Shown here: positions 1 to 10,322 of the stretch, piece after piece
How the letters are laid out: each line of letters starts with the position of its first letter
How positions within the stretch are numbered: position 1 is the stretch's first letter
Notes under the pieces: generated by a model
What the model was told of the DNA's origin: nothing
The model's input: the letters and a program-made list of their open reading frames with translations, nothing else
Database searches by the model: none
DNA from: Aphrocallistes beatrix
Lineage: Eukaryota; Porifera; Hexactinellida; Sceptrulophora; Aphrocallistidae
Assembly (NCBI GenBank): GCA_963281255.1
Contig: OY725504.1
Span: 2,294,001 to 2,358,000 of the forward strand
Direction: 5' to 3'
DNA: 64,000 bases
Program-made: the position numbers and the translations under genes

Positions 1-258
1 ACCTCACATATGATACGACCTTCATCAAAAAATGATGACTCATCACTTTGTTATGACGTCATCATTACGCATCAAAAAATTTTAAATTGACAAATTTGGT
101 GATTTTTCGAGTGAAATCGATTTTAACACTAAGACGGACGTATTTAGAGAGGTTATCTCCCTTATAATTAACCAATGTGATCCCAGGCGACCGAAGCGAG
201 CCTACGGCGGACACGAAGTGTTCGCCAGCCGCGCAGCGCAAGCAAGCGAAGCGCGCTT
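1..258 (-). repeat. M1 repeat copy, partial
   Basis: Partial copy of the most abundant repeat in the window (M1). On the minus strand it matches the copies near 8520, 21350, 44770 and 58810. It contains the paired TGACGTCA and TGAGTCA-type motifs and a GC-rich stem-forming stretch ending in the ACAAGCGCGCTTCGC signature (complement at about 240-258). The terminal inverted repeat is missing on the right, where the sequence runs directly into the peptidase-like frame. Confidence 0.8.
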
Positions 259-269
259 GTTAATAATAA

Positions 270-814
270 AACTTCTTCGAAAATTCAGGCTATCTAACGA
301 TGTTTATTCTACGACGTTTAAATGCTACAGCTGCTGTGATACATTTGATGCTAGTCTTCAAGTCGGCAGCTTTACTAAAGTCACCTCTACATTACAAGAT
401 TGCATTGATAAGAAGATAATTCCTGCGAATTGCAAAAGATGCCAGTCAGACAAATCTAAACTTGAATTACTCTCTGGTCACTTCCAAAATATACCAACAA
501 TATTCGTAATAGAACTTGGACATATCTCTGAATCAAATTGTACACTTAAAATGGGTGATATTGATGAGTCAATCTATATTGCTAACAATGAACGAACCCT
601 ATGCTACAGATTGGCAGGATATACTTTATCTATTGGCAATCATTTCTATTTAATGATATACCAGAATGGTGTTTGGTACAAGTATAATGATCTGCTGTCT
701 CCTAAAATATCAGAATGGGAGAAGAACACAACTTTGGGGAAACTGAATTCAGTGTTTACTTACTACACCCTGAATTATGTATTTAATCTACAAAATGATG
801 TTTGTTATCTGTAG
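270..814 (+). pseudogene. USPL1-like (C98/C19-type) cysteine peptidase fragment
   Basis: The open frame encodes the C-terminal half of a ubiquitin/SUMO-specific peptidase-like domain. Two CxxC-type pairs (KCYSCC and NCKRC) look like a zinc ribbon. They are followed by a strand reading PTIFVIEL and then a histidine box NHFYLMIYQNGVWYKYNDL at about nt 637-693, the usual His...Asn/Asp end of this fold. In USPL1-type peptidases this machinery removes SUMO or ubiquitin. The N-terminal catalytic Cys box is absent, because the frame begins at the edge of an M1 repeat. The nominal ATG at 218 lies inside that repeat and is unlikely to be the true start. It is probably the last exon or a truncated copy, and may have been carried by a transposon. 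The assignment is from motif memory only. Confidence 0.5.
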
Positions 815-991
815 AATTTATTGTTGCAAAAACTAAAATATGTTAATAAACTTATTACTATATTGTACCAGATTGTATGAGTTTATTTACACAATAACAA
901 CACTGTGTAACATATGCCAATACTTTCCTATTTTCTTTATTTTATTACTCATGATAAGTATGCTACGGAACATGTTCCGTAGCAAGTATAC

Positions 992-1116
992 GAAATCACC
1001 ACAGGAAGATGTAATAGTGTGATAGAATACTAAATATTCTAGATGCAATTGTCATCCCTTCCAATTAGGAAATCACCACAGGAAGATGTAATAGTGTGAT
1101 AGAATACTAAATATTC
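992..1116. repeat. Short direct duplication
   Basis: A 48-bp block starting GAAATCACCACAGG occurs at 992-1039 and again at 1069-1116 with no or almost no change, separated by about 29 bp. This is a recent local duplication. The frame at 840-1022 that ends in the first copy is hydrophobic, but I do not consider it a supported gene. Confidence 0.8.
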
Positions 1117-1302
1117 ACTAAGATGACTAAATATTCACCAAGATGATCAATACATTAAATAGTAGAGGGGAGTCATTTTCTCACGCACCTATCGTAGGAA
1201 TATGACCCCCATATGAAAATGACTCCCCCTAATTATTGAGTATCCATGGTTCCTATATACAAGGGGAGTCATTTTCCCATGGGGGTCAATTTCTCATGCA
1301 AC

Positions 1303-1427
1303 AGGCCTAGCTACACCTAAGTATATAGGAGTACCTATGAATTAGCGTATAGTACTGATCCTATTATTTCTTATCTGTGTTATTAGCTATCAATAAACTA
1401 CTATTTATCAACTGCCTCTTCACATAA
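1303..1427 (+). repeat. 5' LTR (at least the conserved 125 bp)
   Basis: This copy matches 6049-6173 with only a few differences, starting AGGCCTAGCTACA and ending CTCTTCACATAA. It holds a TATA-like GTATATAG at 1321-1328 and an AATAAA polyadenylation signal at 1392-1397, so promoter and poly(A) signals are both inside the repeat. A conventional LTR 3' end would be the CA at 1423-1424. The sequence upstream of 1303 does not align to that upstream of 6049. Confidence 0.85.
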
Positions 1428-1440
1428 GATAAGAAATAAT
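1427..1440 (+). promoter_or_regulatory. Primer-binding site complementary to the element's own LTR
   Basis: AGATAAGAAATAAT directly abuts the 3' edge of the LTR. It is the exact reverse complement of ATTATTTCTTATCT at 1363-1376, inside the LTR about 40 nt after the TATA-like box. This is the arrangement used by self-priming elements such as Tf1, where the 5' end of the RNA folds back to prime minus-strand synthesis instead of a tRNA. The gag ATG follows at 1444. Confidence 0.7.
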
Positions 1441-1443
1441 CAC

Positions 1444-2517
1444 ATGGCTACTCCCTATGGGAACCTGAGTATTCCGCCCCTACAGACTGGGGAAAGAATA
1501 GCTTCGTGGGAGAAACTATTTCGAGCTGCCGTGACGTCGTTACTTGCACAGGAGGGAGGCGAGAAGTTGGCAGTTGGATTACTTCCTGCCTATGTATGCA
1601 GAAGGCCAGCGGAGAGAGAACTCGTCAAATATATCGTCAGCGAAACTACAAAGCTCGAGGAAGCATTTCAAATCCTAATCAGCAACCTAGATCCACCTAT
1701 CGATCCCCAACAGTCAATAGTAAACTTGTGCCGCAAAGAATGAGAAGCCGGTGTCTTGGTGGACGATTATTTTTACTCTCTGAGGACTGCGGCAGAGGAA
1801 GCAGGCGCACCCTTGCGTATGGCGTGCTTGTTGCTAACCGGACAACTTCCGCCAGCCGTTCAGAGCCACATTAAGGAGTGGATTAACGGTAGAGAGGAGG
1901 TCACCAGGGCTACAGCAAGGGAATTTATCATTTTACTAGTACGGAGGGTATTGACCGAGAAGGGGATAAGCCTAGATCTCGGATACCGCAGCATGAATCG
2001 AGTCATGGTAGCAGATAACAGTCACGAGAAGTCCTTGGCGCCAAAAACTGCGCCACTTTTTGAAGGGGAACCGAAATCCCCTCAGAATCAGCTTCCTCCG
2101 GGTCCCACCCGACACACTGAGGTCAATGTGGTAAGGGGTATGCAGCGCGAGAGAATGGGACGTCCAAGGTATAGAGCCGGCTTTTCTAGGGGTGGCCAAG
2201 CTAGAAGTTTTTCATGCTATTTTTGCGGTGAACCAAACCACATCCAGCGTAATTGCCCAAAGCAATTTTGTCAGAAATGCGGTAAACAGGGACACAACAG
2301 GCGAGATTATTACAGCAAGAGACAAGTCCTAACTCTTGACACAAGCGAGGGCACTCAGACTAACCATTCAGGAGCAGTAATAGAGATATCATTGAACGGA
2401 TGCGAGAAATGGGCATTACTGGACTCCGGGGCGAATCCGTCAATAGTCGATGCACAGTCTCTTCGCTCTATCTGGGATAATTATGCAACAAACCCTAGCC
2501 GAGTATATGGAGTATGA
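1444..2517 (+). pseudogene. gag and N-terminal protease of gypsy element
   Basis: The frame opens three bases after the primer-binding site and reads to 1740, where a single in-frame TGA (1741-1743) interrupts it. It then continues in the same frame from 1744 to 2517. After a capsid-like helical region come a basic Arg/Gly stretch and two CCHC knuckles. The first is complete (CYFCGEPNHIQRNC). The second has lost its final Cys (CQKCGKQGHNRRDYY). A retroviral-type aspartic protease active site follows (LLDSGA, about nt 2417-2434). The frame stops at 2515-2517 and the rest of the protease continues in another frame. Confidence 0.85.
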
Positions 2518-4183
2518 GCGACGCCAGTTGCTACATTGGGCAGTGCAGAAATGACCGTGAACATTGGAAAAATGCACGAACTAAGACACACATTTTGGTC
2601 CTCGATAGCACAGAACCTACTATCATCTTAGGAAGGGATTTCCTCAAGAGATTCAGCTCTACGGAGTTTGATTGGGCTGAGCATAGAGTTAGACTGGGCA
2701 GTGAATGGATCGATTCGGAGGCAAGTATCCTTGGGGGCCAGCTCTGGCTAGAGCTGGGTCTGTGGCAGGCGCCGTATACGAAGCTAAAGGTGGGACAGGA
2801 TCGACTCAGATGGAATCAGAGTGGAATATAGGCCCAAATCTGGATCGAAATCAACAAGCAGCGCTACGGGAGCTTCTTAGAGAGTACCCTGACGTATTTG
2901 CTAGAAACCCTAAGAGCCCTAACACAACGCATGTGGCCCATCACGTGATTAATACCAATGAACAGTTACCTATAAAAGCGAAGAACATTCAAGTATCCCC
3001 ACAGACAGAACGCGAGATCAACGAGCAGGTAGAGCAGATGCTGTCCAATGGAATTATTAGGCCATCTACATCGCCATGGGCTAGCAGAGTCATTCTAGTA
3101 AGGAAGAAATATCAGACCCTGAGATTCGCCGTGGATTATCTGAGTCTAAACGATGTCACAATAAAGGACTCTTACCCCTTCCCCGAATTCAGAGACATAC
3201 AGGACAAGCTAAGTGGAAGCAAGTTCTTTTCAACACTTGACGGAGCTAGCGCCTATTGGAGCATCCCGATCGTGGAGGAGGATCGTAGAAAGACAGCTTT
3301 TATAACTCCCAGGGGTCAATTTGAGTTCTGTGTGATGCCTTTTGGCTTATGTAATGCTCCAGCGACATATCAGAGGGCGATCGATAACGTTTTGAAGAAT
3401 GCAACTCACAGCGAGCCTTACATCGATGACACGCTCACATACTCCAGTTCCTTTGGCGATCATTCACTACATCTCCGGGAAGTTTTCAAATGTTACAGTT
3501 TGGCTGGTTTTCAGTTGCGACGGGACAAATGTCGATTTGGATTCTGAGAGTAGGAGTTCTTGTGCCATCTCATAAACAAGCAAGGTTATCAACCACTGCC
3601 CTCATTAGTGGTTAAAGTTAAAGAGCAATCACGACCTACTAACCAGAAAGAACTGAGATCATTCCTTGGACTAGTGAATTACTACCGGGACTTCATTCCA
3701 CAGATGGCAGAGACGGCGACTCCCCTGTACAGGCTTACAGAGAAGGGAGCTAAATGGTGCTGGACCAAACCATGCGAGGAGAGTTTCGCCAAATTATGCA
3801 ATTCATTGTCGGAAAGTCCTGTAACTCTTGCCTACCCAGATTGGAGAGAACCCTTCCAATTAGAAGTTGATGCCTCTAGAGACGCAATCGGGGCTGTTCT
3901 AGCGAAGAAAGATCCGCAAGGAAGATTGAGGCCTATTTCTTTCTACTCGTCCAAGCTGAATCAGGCGCAACAGAATTACAGCGCAGGCGAGAAGGAGGCA
4001 TGGGCGATTGTCGCTTCTACAAGACGGTGGCGGAAGTATATGCAGGCAGCAACAGAAGGCGTAATTTGGTCAGATCACAACCCACTGGAGTGGATGCCCA
4101 AGCAAAGGGATCCCAGAGGCAAGTTTGGATGGATTTTAGAACTGGAACCTATCGATTACGTCATCCGGTACCGGAGCACATCT
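2514..4183 (+). pseudogene. pol: protease end, reverse transcriptase, RNase H
   Basis: The protease C-terminal flap (TIILGRDFL, about nt 2614-2640) is read in one frame and RT in another from about 2820, so two frame changes separate gag from RT. RT has the expected blocks: FAVDYLSLN, the FSTLDGASAYW block, FCVMPFGLCNAPATYQ, and YIDD as catalytic core at about 3419-3430. In-frame TGA (3545-3547) and TAG (3551-3553) fall just after the KCRFGF motif. The connection (LRSFLGLVNYYRDFI) and RNase H (DASRDAIGAVL, SDHNPLEW) follow in frame until a SINE interrupts at about 4184. Pol therefore cannot be made from this copy. Confidence 0.88.
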
Positions 4184-4480
4184 GCTTGGGTGGTGCAGTG
4201 GTTAGGGCGTTTGAATACCAAGACTTAGGTCGCGGGTTCTAACCTCACTCTAGTCATTTGCATTTTACTCTCAATTACATTGCTTCGTAATGTAATCTGA
4301 GCCTACACTCTTGCAGAACCTTAGTGAGCTGAAAGCACTAAGGATGTCATCTTGTTTAAAGGTAAAGTTAGGTCAGGTGCTATCTTTCTTGCCTACTGTT
4401 AGCCGAGTTTTTCTCTGTAACACGCCATCATATGCACACAGACATGCCATCATATGCATACATACACGCCGCATGCAGAC
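4184..4480 (+). mobile_element. tRNA-derived SINE inserted in gypsy pol
   Basis: The head resembles a tRNA gene, with an A box (TGGTGCAGTGGTTAGGGCG, about 4192-4210) and a B box (GGTCGCGGGTTCTAACC, about 4229-4245) at the normal spacing for an internal RNA polymerase III promoter. The non-tRNA body follows, then a CATATGC/CATAC-rich simple tail ending near 4475. It lies between the RNase H and integrase sequences, which resume in one frame afterwards. The borders are approximate and I could not read a convincing target duplication. Confidence 0.75.
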
Positions 4481-5995
4481 ATTCAGCAACTATCAGTAGG
4501 TTTAGCACCTCACCCAGATTGTAAACCCCCTGAGAACATATTAGCATGGATTCGGGGGGTATATAAATCTATAAACTTTAACTTTTTAACTTTAAGAATT
4601 GTACGGGAGCAGGCCCAAGACCCAGTTATTGCTAGTGCAATAAAGCAAATCAACACCAGAGGTAGCGTTGTGGATGGTCAGCTCAAGAAACATGCTGGAT
4701 TACGCCTAAGAGAGGGTATATTATATCGAAGGAACAGGATTATAGTTCCTATCGCTACTCGAATGGCAGTTATGGACCTGGTACATTATTCCTTCCACGG
4801 CGGCGTAAATCGTACATACGAAGAACTTCGGAAGAGATTCTACTGGAAAGGGATGTATAGCGATGTAGTGAGGACTTGCGAGGTGTGTAGAGTGTGCTTA
4901 GAAAATAAACGAATCGGGACTCGAATGCAACCATTAATACCTATCAGGACCAAATTCCAATTCCCAAGAGCTGTTGTTGCTTACGACATCGCCACCCTCC
5001 CGTGGTCAAGAGACAACTACAGATATGTGCTTATTGTAGTAGATTTGTTCGCAAAATACGCGGAAGCAATAGCTATGAAAGACCAGGAGGCGAGCACCGT
5101 CCTTGCAGCACTCAAAAAGGGGTGGTTTCATCGTCATGGATACCCCATCGTCCTTCTGTCAGATCAGGGACGCAACGTTGATGGGAGAATCATTCAAGAG
5201 GCTTGCGCCAGTTTGGGGATTCAGAAGTTACACTCCTCCCCTTACCATCCTCAGGGTGATGGGGAAGCAGAGAGGTGTATACAATCATTCAAACAAACGA
5301 TGCGTTGCTTGCTTGCAGAAAAGAGGTTAGACCATGCAGATTGGCCGCAGATTCTGCAAGAAGTTTCATTCACACATAACGCACAGTATAATGCAAGTCC
5401 AGGATTCTCACCAAACCAGATAATGTACGGATCACAGCTGAGGACCAAGATTGACTCTGCCATCCCACTCATGGAAACTAAGATCTACCCAGACATGGAT
5501 ACCTACCTGGATACAATGCAACGGGATAATGAGGAGTTATACGAGAGAGTGGCGTCGAACACGGGCATTGCCCAAGATAGGATGAAAAGGAATTACGACA
5601 AAGGAGCTAAGGAGTCTGAAATAGTGCCCGGGGACTGGGTATTAGTCAAGGATGAATGCCGACCCAACACCCTCGCTCCCCTCTTTAAAGGCCCTTGGTT
5701 AGTGGCAGAAAAGCGCGATGGTAACTTACACATTAGTGACCAAAATTCGGCAAAGACCCGAGTAGTACATGTCAACCGCTGCAAGAAGGCACCGCCCGAG
5801 TCTAGGGATGTAACGCTTCGAGAGGAAATTTCAGAGGCAATCTCAAATAATGCGTATGACGACCCCATGTTTACACCTAGTAGTTACGACGAAATGGGAA
5901 TAGAGAATGATACAGGATTGAAGAGGTCTACCAGACAGAGACGGGCACCCAATTGGTACGGTGATTGGGAAACGAGGGACGACCCGAACAGTTAA
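4454..5995 (+). CDS. gypsy integrase (open reading frame)
   Basis: An uninterrupted frame. Its first codons lie in the SINE tail, and true integrase sequence starts at about 4484. It has an HHCC zinc finger (H-x-H ... CEVCRVC, about nt 4783-4899) and a DDE core: Asp in VAYDIATLP, Asp in LLSDQGRN and Glu in GDGEAERC. A GPY/F-like module (LFKGPWLVAE) is followed by a basic RSTRQRRAPNW tail and no chromodomain. The known role is insertion of retrotransposon cDNA. It is the only part of this element still open over its full length, though upstream lesions make its translation from the element's own message unlikely. Confidence 0.9.
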   Translation: MHTYTPHADIQQLSVGLAPHPDCKPPENILAWIRGVYKSINFNFLTLRIVREQAQDPVIASAIKQINTRGSVVDGQLKKHAGLRLREGILYRRNRIIVPIATRMAVMDLVHYSFHGGVNRTYEELRKRFYWKGMYSDVVRTCEVCRVCLENKRIGTRMQPLIPIRTKFQFPRAVVAYDIATLPWSRDNYRYVLIVVDLFAKYAEAIAMKDQEASTVLAALKKGWFHRHGYPIVLLSDQGRNVDGRIIQEACASLGIQKLHSSPYHPQGDGEAERCIQSFKQTMRCLLAEKRLDHADWPQILQEVSFTHNAQYNASPGFSPNQIMYGSQLRTKIDSAIPLMETKIYPDMDTYLDTMQRDNEELYERVASNTGIAQDRMKRNYDKGAKESEIVPGDWVLVKDECRPNTLAPLFKGPWLVAEKRDGNLHISDQNSAKTRVVHVNRCKKAPPESRDVTLREEISEAISNNAYDDPMFTPSSYDEMGIENDTGLKRSTRQRRAPNWYGDWETRDDPNS

Positions 5996-6004
5996 AAGGA
6001 AGAG
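5994..6004 (+). promoter_or_regulatory. Polypurine tract
   Basis: AAAAGGAAGAG starts within the last codon of the integrase frame and precedes TGATCTG. If this is the plus-strand primer, the true 3' LTR would start at TG 6005 and end at CA 6170 (166 bp), longer than the 125 bp shared with the left LTR. Confidence 0.55.
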
Positions 6005-6048
6005 TGATCTGAAATAGTTTAGGGTGGCCAATCACGGCTATTTCAGAT

Positions 6049-6173
6049 AGGCCTAGCTACATCTAAGTATATAGGAGTACCTAGTAATTAGCGTATAGTA
6101 CTGATCCTATTATTTCTTATCTGTGTTATTAGCTATCAATAAACTACTATTTATCAATTGCCTCTTCACATAA
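6049..6173 (+). repeat. 3' LTR (conserved 125 bp)
   Basis: It matches 1303-1427, including the ATTATTTCTTATCT block (6109-6122), TATA-like box and AATAAA. The 44 bp before it contain an inverted pair (CTGAAATAG ... CTATTTCAG) not present at the left LTR. The left LTR is therefore probably truncated or rearranged. Confidence 0.85.
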
Positions 6174-7602
6174 CCTTGGTTACTTAACTGTAAGGCTTGT
6201 GTTGAATCGGCAATGGTCAGATATTGAAATGTTGAACGTATTTGATAGGAAATAGGCTACTTTTTATGAACTCCTAATGCATTTATAACATTACATCCTA
6301 AATATGGTGCAATCACCAATTATTTATAAATACATATATTGCAGTATTTTGGAAATCTTGAGATTTATGTTCAAAAATGTATGAACAAAATGGTGGCTCA
6401 TTATTTTGGTGTTGATTATGCTTTCATGCGAGGAATACACCTGGGATAAAAATTTCAGCCTTAAGAAAGCTGGAAATTCTGATTATAAAAAAGTGACAAT
6501 GATGCCACAATTCCGTAATGGGTTGAAATATCCGTCTGAGAGTCGAAATTACTCGAGGCAGAACCAAAAGAGTCCGCTATGCCTTTGACTGAGGAATATA
6601 GTCTTAGAATAGAGATAGCAACAAATACCAAACAAATTCACAAATTTTCTGTGTTTTCCTTCTTTACCCCTCTTGCATATATTACATCCCCAATCTTATG
6701 TTGCACAAAGTCACCGACTGCTGTAAATCTGTGCTGGAATGCTCCAAACCACTTACATTGGTAGACTTGTTTCCTGGCTCCAGGTTACTTGGATTCTTAC
6801 TTCATAGTAATGCTTGGATGCGCCAAGTCTCTAGCGTTAATAGCTATATTAGATCGATCCAAATTACTAGCGACAACAACAAAGTTCGGTGGTGGCCCCA
6901 AATTACTAGCACCATTAACAAAGTTAGAATGCTGAGTTACTAGGATCAATAGCTACATTAGATCATTCTAAGCTACCAGGATGGAACACAAAAGGGCAAA
7001 ATAAGTACTTAAAAAAGATCATTTGAAAAATCATTCAATATAGAATTTTTAAAATCAGGAATAACTTCAGCGAGTTCCATACATATTACAGTAAACCATT
7101 TGGTATCATCAGGTACAATATTCATGTTTCATTCTCCATTTACATTTCAGAATCAGAATCAGAAGTATGTAATGATTTCCAAACTTTCTTCATCTGTAGA
7201 AAATTTATCATCAGTAAGAAATTGATCGTCAAATCTTAGAATGTAGATTATTAGTAAAAGGTAGGGAAATAGGAAAATACCTGACAAAACGGAAAATATC
7301 AAATTTTTGCAAGAGTAAAGGCATCTACACATTTATACTCCAGGTAAAGTGATTTTACATACATACTGAATTTCGTAGTAATAACTTTGGTTAAATGTTT
7401 TGCTAGTTTACCTATACAAGCTAACACAATTTACCATACTCTTTGTCCATCTAAAACTGTTGCCCTGAAGCACACTCCGATATACTATTCTATATTAATA
7501 TTTAACATAGTGCTTAGAGATATATTTCATATCTCGAGAAAAAAGGTATATTTCAAATGGTAAATTCTGATTCTATCTAAAAAAGGTCTTAGAGATCCTT
7601 GT
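6174..7602. other. A+T-rich sequence without recognisable gene
   Basis: Only short frames are present (for example 6406-6588), with no recognisable domain or splice structure. At about 6840-6960 short related phrases (ATTACTAGC, AGCTACATTAGATC) recur, which suggests an old tandem array. Confidence 0.6.
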
Positions 7603-7799
7603 CAGGGGCAGCGCTAGCGGGATACGACAGGGTGGGCATCAGCGAGGCATCTAACTGGGTAGGCAACTGAAAACTCGTCAGTTTCTACCATTTATTTCAG
7701 ACACCAGTAAGAAAATCTAAGGGTAGGCTTTAGGGTGGGTAATTTTGATCGAGGGTGAGCGGCTGTTTACCCTCGCCCCCACCACTAAATCCGCCACTG
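7603..7799. mobile_element. hAT-like MITE, 197 bp
   Basis: The ends read CAGGGGCAGCGCTAGCGG and, reversed, CAGTGGCGGATTTAGTGG, both of the CAGNGGCGG type common in nonautonomous hAT elements. Near-identical 8-bp flanks ATCCTTGT (7595-7602) and ATCCCTGT (7800-7807) form the target duplication. It has no coding capacity. Confidence 0.75.
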
Positions 7800-7807
7800 A
7801 TCCCTGT

Positions 7808-8440
7808 GATCGTACTGTAGTATCAAAGAGATGTGAAAAAAATGAACCAGAGGGCAGATTTATTTAGAATGGGAATCGCTAGATAAGATCGGCAAACAGA
7901 TTTCGACGCCATAAAAACAGCAGTAGATACATGTAAATGTTAAGTTATTCGACAATGTCTATCCTAGCATGGCTACATCAATAATTAACACAGGGAAGTT
8001 TAAATAATTTTAACAGGAGTCTGCAAATTAAAAGCCTGTTCTGTTATTAAATTGCATTCATTCATCACATTTATGCCAAGCAACAATTTTACATACCTTC
8101 CCACTAGCAATGCGCTGCATGTGCTACTCAAAAGCAGCGAATGCGCTACTTACTTTTTAAATATATGCATAGTGATACTGCTCGATATTTTAATTCATCG
8201 AATCATTGAATTGAGAATTTCGATCATTGATATCCAATGTGTAGATTACAAATTTTAAATACAAATATTTGATTATTTTACCGTTTGAATGCATTTACTT
8301 TGAGAAATTAGAGCCAATTTGCTACAATTTTAATTTGAAATAATGTAGTGCAAATAGTTGTTTCTGGAAATGAATATTTAGATTTCGAGATAGAATAACA
8401 AGTCTTTTCATTTTATACTAGATAAAGTAACGCGATGATA
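7808..8440. other. A+T-rich sequence without recognisable gene
   Basis: I see no domain-bearing frame, RNA gene or strong repeat here. The small frame at 8052-8258 has no supporting feature. Confidence 0.5.
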
Positions 8441-8485
8441 TATACACTACCCGGACAAAAGTATTTGCACACTTCTCACGTGCAT
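8441..8485 (+). repeat. End of a Tc1-type foldback element
   Basis: ACACTACCCGGACAAAAGTA followed by TTTGCACAC matches the terminal repeat of the intact foldback copies at 46961, 48732 and 45293. It is cut off by the M1 repeat beginning at 8486, so M1 probably inserted into this element. Confidence 0.65.
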
Positions 8486-9282
8486 CCTTACAATTAACAC
8501 TCGATTAATGTTTGTATATGTGTGTATATATATATATATACAAGCGCACTTCGCTTGCTTGCGCTGCGCGGATGGCGGACACTTTGTGTCCTCTGGAGGC
8601 GCCCTGCGGGCGCCGGGGTCACATTGATTAATTATATGGAAGATAACATCCCTAAATATGTCTGTCCTACTGTTATATTCGATATCGCACGAAATATGCC
8701 AAATTTGTCAATTTTTAAAATTTTGATGCGTAATGATGACGTCACAACAGAGTGATGAGTCATCATTTTTTTATTATAGTTGCATCATATGTGATATATG
8801 TTAGTATACAGATTTTATTAAAATTTCAGCCTTCTATCTCCTATAATGGCTGAGTTATGCTCGAATAACTGTATTGCTTAACTTTTAAAAATGTGGCAAT
8901 GACGTCATAATTCCATGATGAGTCGACATTTTCGTCTGAGCTCAGAACTTACTGGAGCCATAGCCAAAAGATCCCACTTGCCAAAAATCAGCTTTCTGTG
9001 CAATGCAGTTTCTTCAATCAATTCGTTACAGATATATATATATATACAGGTGATTGTCTTAATTGCAAAAAGGTGTTAACGTAGTGCAATAAATATAAAG
9101 TTTTTAGAAATCCCCTACTTGAAGTAATTACATGAAATTTGTTTATAAATCGTAGCATTTCCTGTAGTAAACACATAAAAGGTGAAAAAGGTGATGGCCG
9201 TTATGGACAGGTAGTGGCCGTTATAGATAGGTAGTGGCCGTTATAGACAGGTGATGGCCGTTATACCATATATTAAAAAGTA

Positions 9283-9412
9283 CACAACACATGTGCCTAC
9301 GGTACATGACACATGTGCCTACGGTACATGACACATGTGCCTACGGTACACGACACATGTGTCTATGATACACAACACATGTGTCTATGATACACAACAC
9401 ATGTGTCTATGG
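9283..9412 (+). repeat. Left subterminal 22-bp repeat array of KDZ element
   Basis: About six units of ACACATGTGCCTACGGTAC plus ATG or ACA. The units diverge inward to ACACATGTGTCTATGATAC. The array is inverted relative to 18018-18118. Such arrays are likely transposase-binding regions (inference). Confidence 0.85.
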
Positions 9413-9817
9413 CATAGGCGTAACATTACACTTAGCCCGGGGGTCAAAAAAATCAATCAAACAATAATTAATACTGGTTTCAGAGCACAAACATCGATCA
9501 TTCTGTCACAGTCGTCATTGACTCACACATCGAAGATATTCTCATTAGGCTCATACGTAGGTATGCTATGTAGAAGGTTTAGTCTAGTACGAGTAGTCAC
9601 TTATTGTTTGAACTCAAACTTTATACGGTTTACTTATATGTCGGCGAAAAACTCCCATAGAAAATGTACAGATCGCCGACATATAAGGAAGTGGAAACCG
9701 CCGCCAAATAAGTTTTCCCAACTTTTAGTTCTCTTACTCTCAAACGTGTCCTTGTTAGTTTACTTTTGACTTACCAACTAGGGTGTATATAAAGTTTGAT
9801 TTATCAGCTAATCGTGA

Positions 9818-10080
9818 ATGTCAACGGCACCAACAACAGTTCCCCCTCTGCAGAAAGGTGACCGCATTGAGGATTGGCGCCACCTCTTCGAGGCAGATAC
9901 ACAACACTTAGTTGGGGAAGAAGACGGTGATAGGAAGACAATTCATCTGTTACCTTACCCGCATGCATCAATTGGGATATCGCAGATCGGGAATAAAGAT
10001 TCGGTGTTGATTTCAAGGAATTAAATAAGGTAACACGTGCGAACTCTTACCCTATGCCCCTCATCCAAATGATTTTTGCG
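9818..10080 (+). pseudogene. Gypsy gag-RT remnant inside the KDZ element
   Basis: The frame starting at 9818 resembles the gag start of the 1444 element (shared PPLQ.G.RI..W..LF pattern). Near 9977 it jumps to a fragment typical of RT, read in another frame after a TAA (GVDFKELNKVTRANSYPMPL, about 10000-10059). Everything between gag start and RT is deleted. The A+T-rich leader at 9440-9817 may derive from its LTR, but I could not find a second LTR. Confidence 0.6.
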
Positions 10081-10322
10081 TTCCAAAAACTACTTTTCAA
10101 ATGTGTATTTTTGATAATTACGGGGGCCGCCCCCCTAAGTTTATAATCCGGGGGATTGCCCCCCCTCGGATTTTAGCCTATGGTCTATGGTACACAACAC
10201 ATGCGTCTATCTTTCTAAATATACATACTTTTAAGGGTTTGTAATTTCATCAATTTTGCTACACTTCATCAATTTTGTTACACTTCATCAATTTTGTTAG
10301 TATTAGAATTATTTCTGCTCAA

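Larger units (their letters stand above)
1303..6173 (+). mobile_element. Ty3/gypsy LTR retrotransposon, degenerate
   Basis: Direct repeats of about 125 bp (1303-1427 and 6049-6173) enclose gag, protease, reverse transcriptase, RNase H and integrase in the order typical of Ty3/gypsy. The integrase follows RNase H and ends with a GPY/F-like module (FKGPWLV) but no chromodomain. The copy is dead: it has an in-frame TGA in gag, two frame changes around the protease, two stops after RT and a SINE between RNase H and integrase. The left LTR seems to lack its 5' portion compared with the right, so target-site duplications could not be read. Confidence 0.92.

Noticed and set aside
840..1022. Hydrophobic 60-codon frame after the peptidase fragment
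   Set aside because: Membrane-like composition arises easily in A+T-rich DNA, and the frame ends in a duplicated block. No support as a gene.
1506..1874. Overlapping 122-codon frame in gag
   Set aside because: A shadow of gag in another frame. The gag frame has the domain signatures.
4311..4499. Short frame in the SINE region
   Set aside because: Lies across the SINE body and tail and has no domain.
9335..9769. 144-codon frame at the left end of the KDZ element
   Set aside because: Its first third is translated 22-bp terminal repeat and the rest has no domain. It is the result of repeat units being free of stops.
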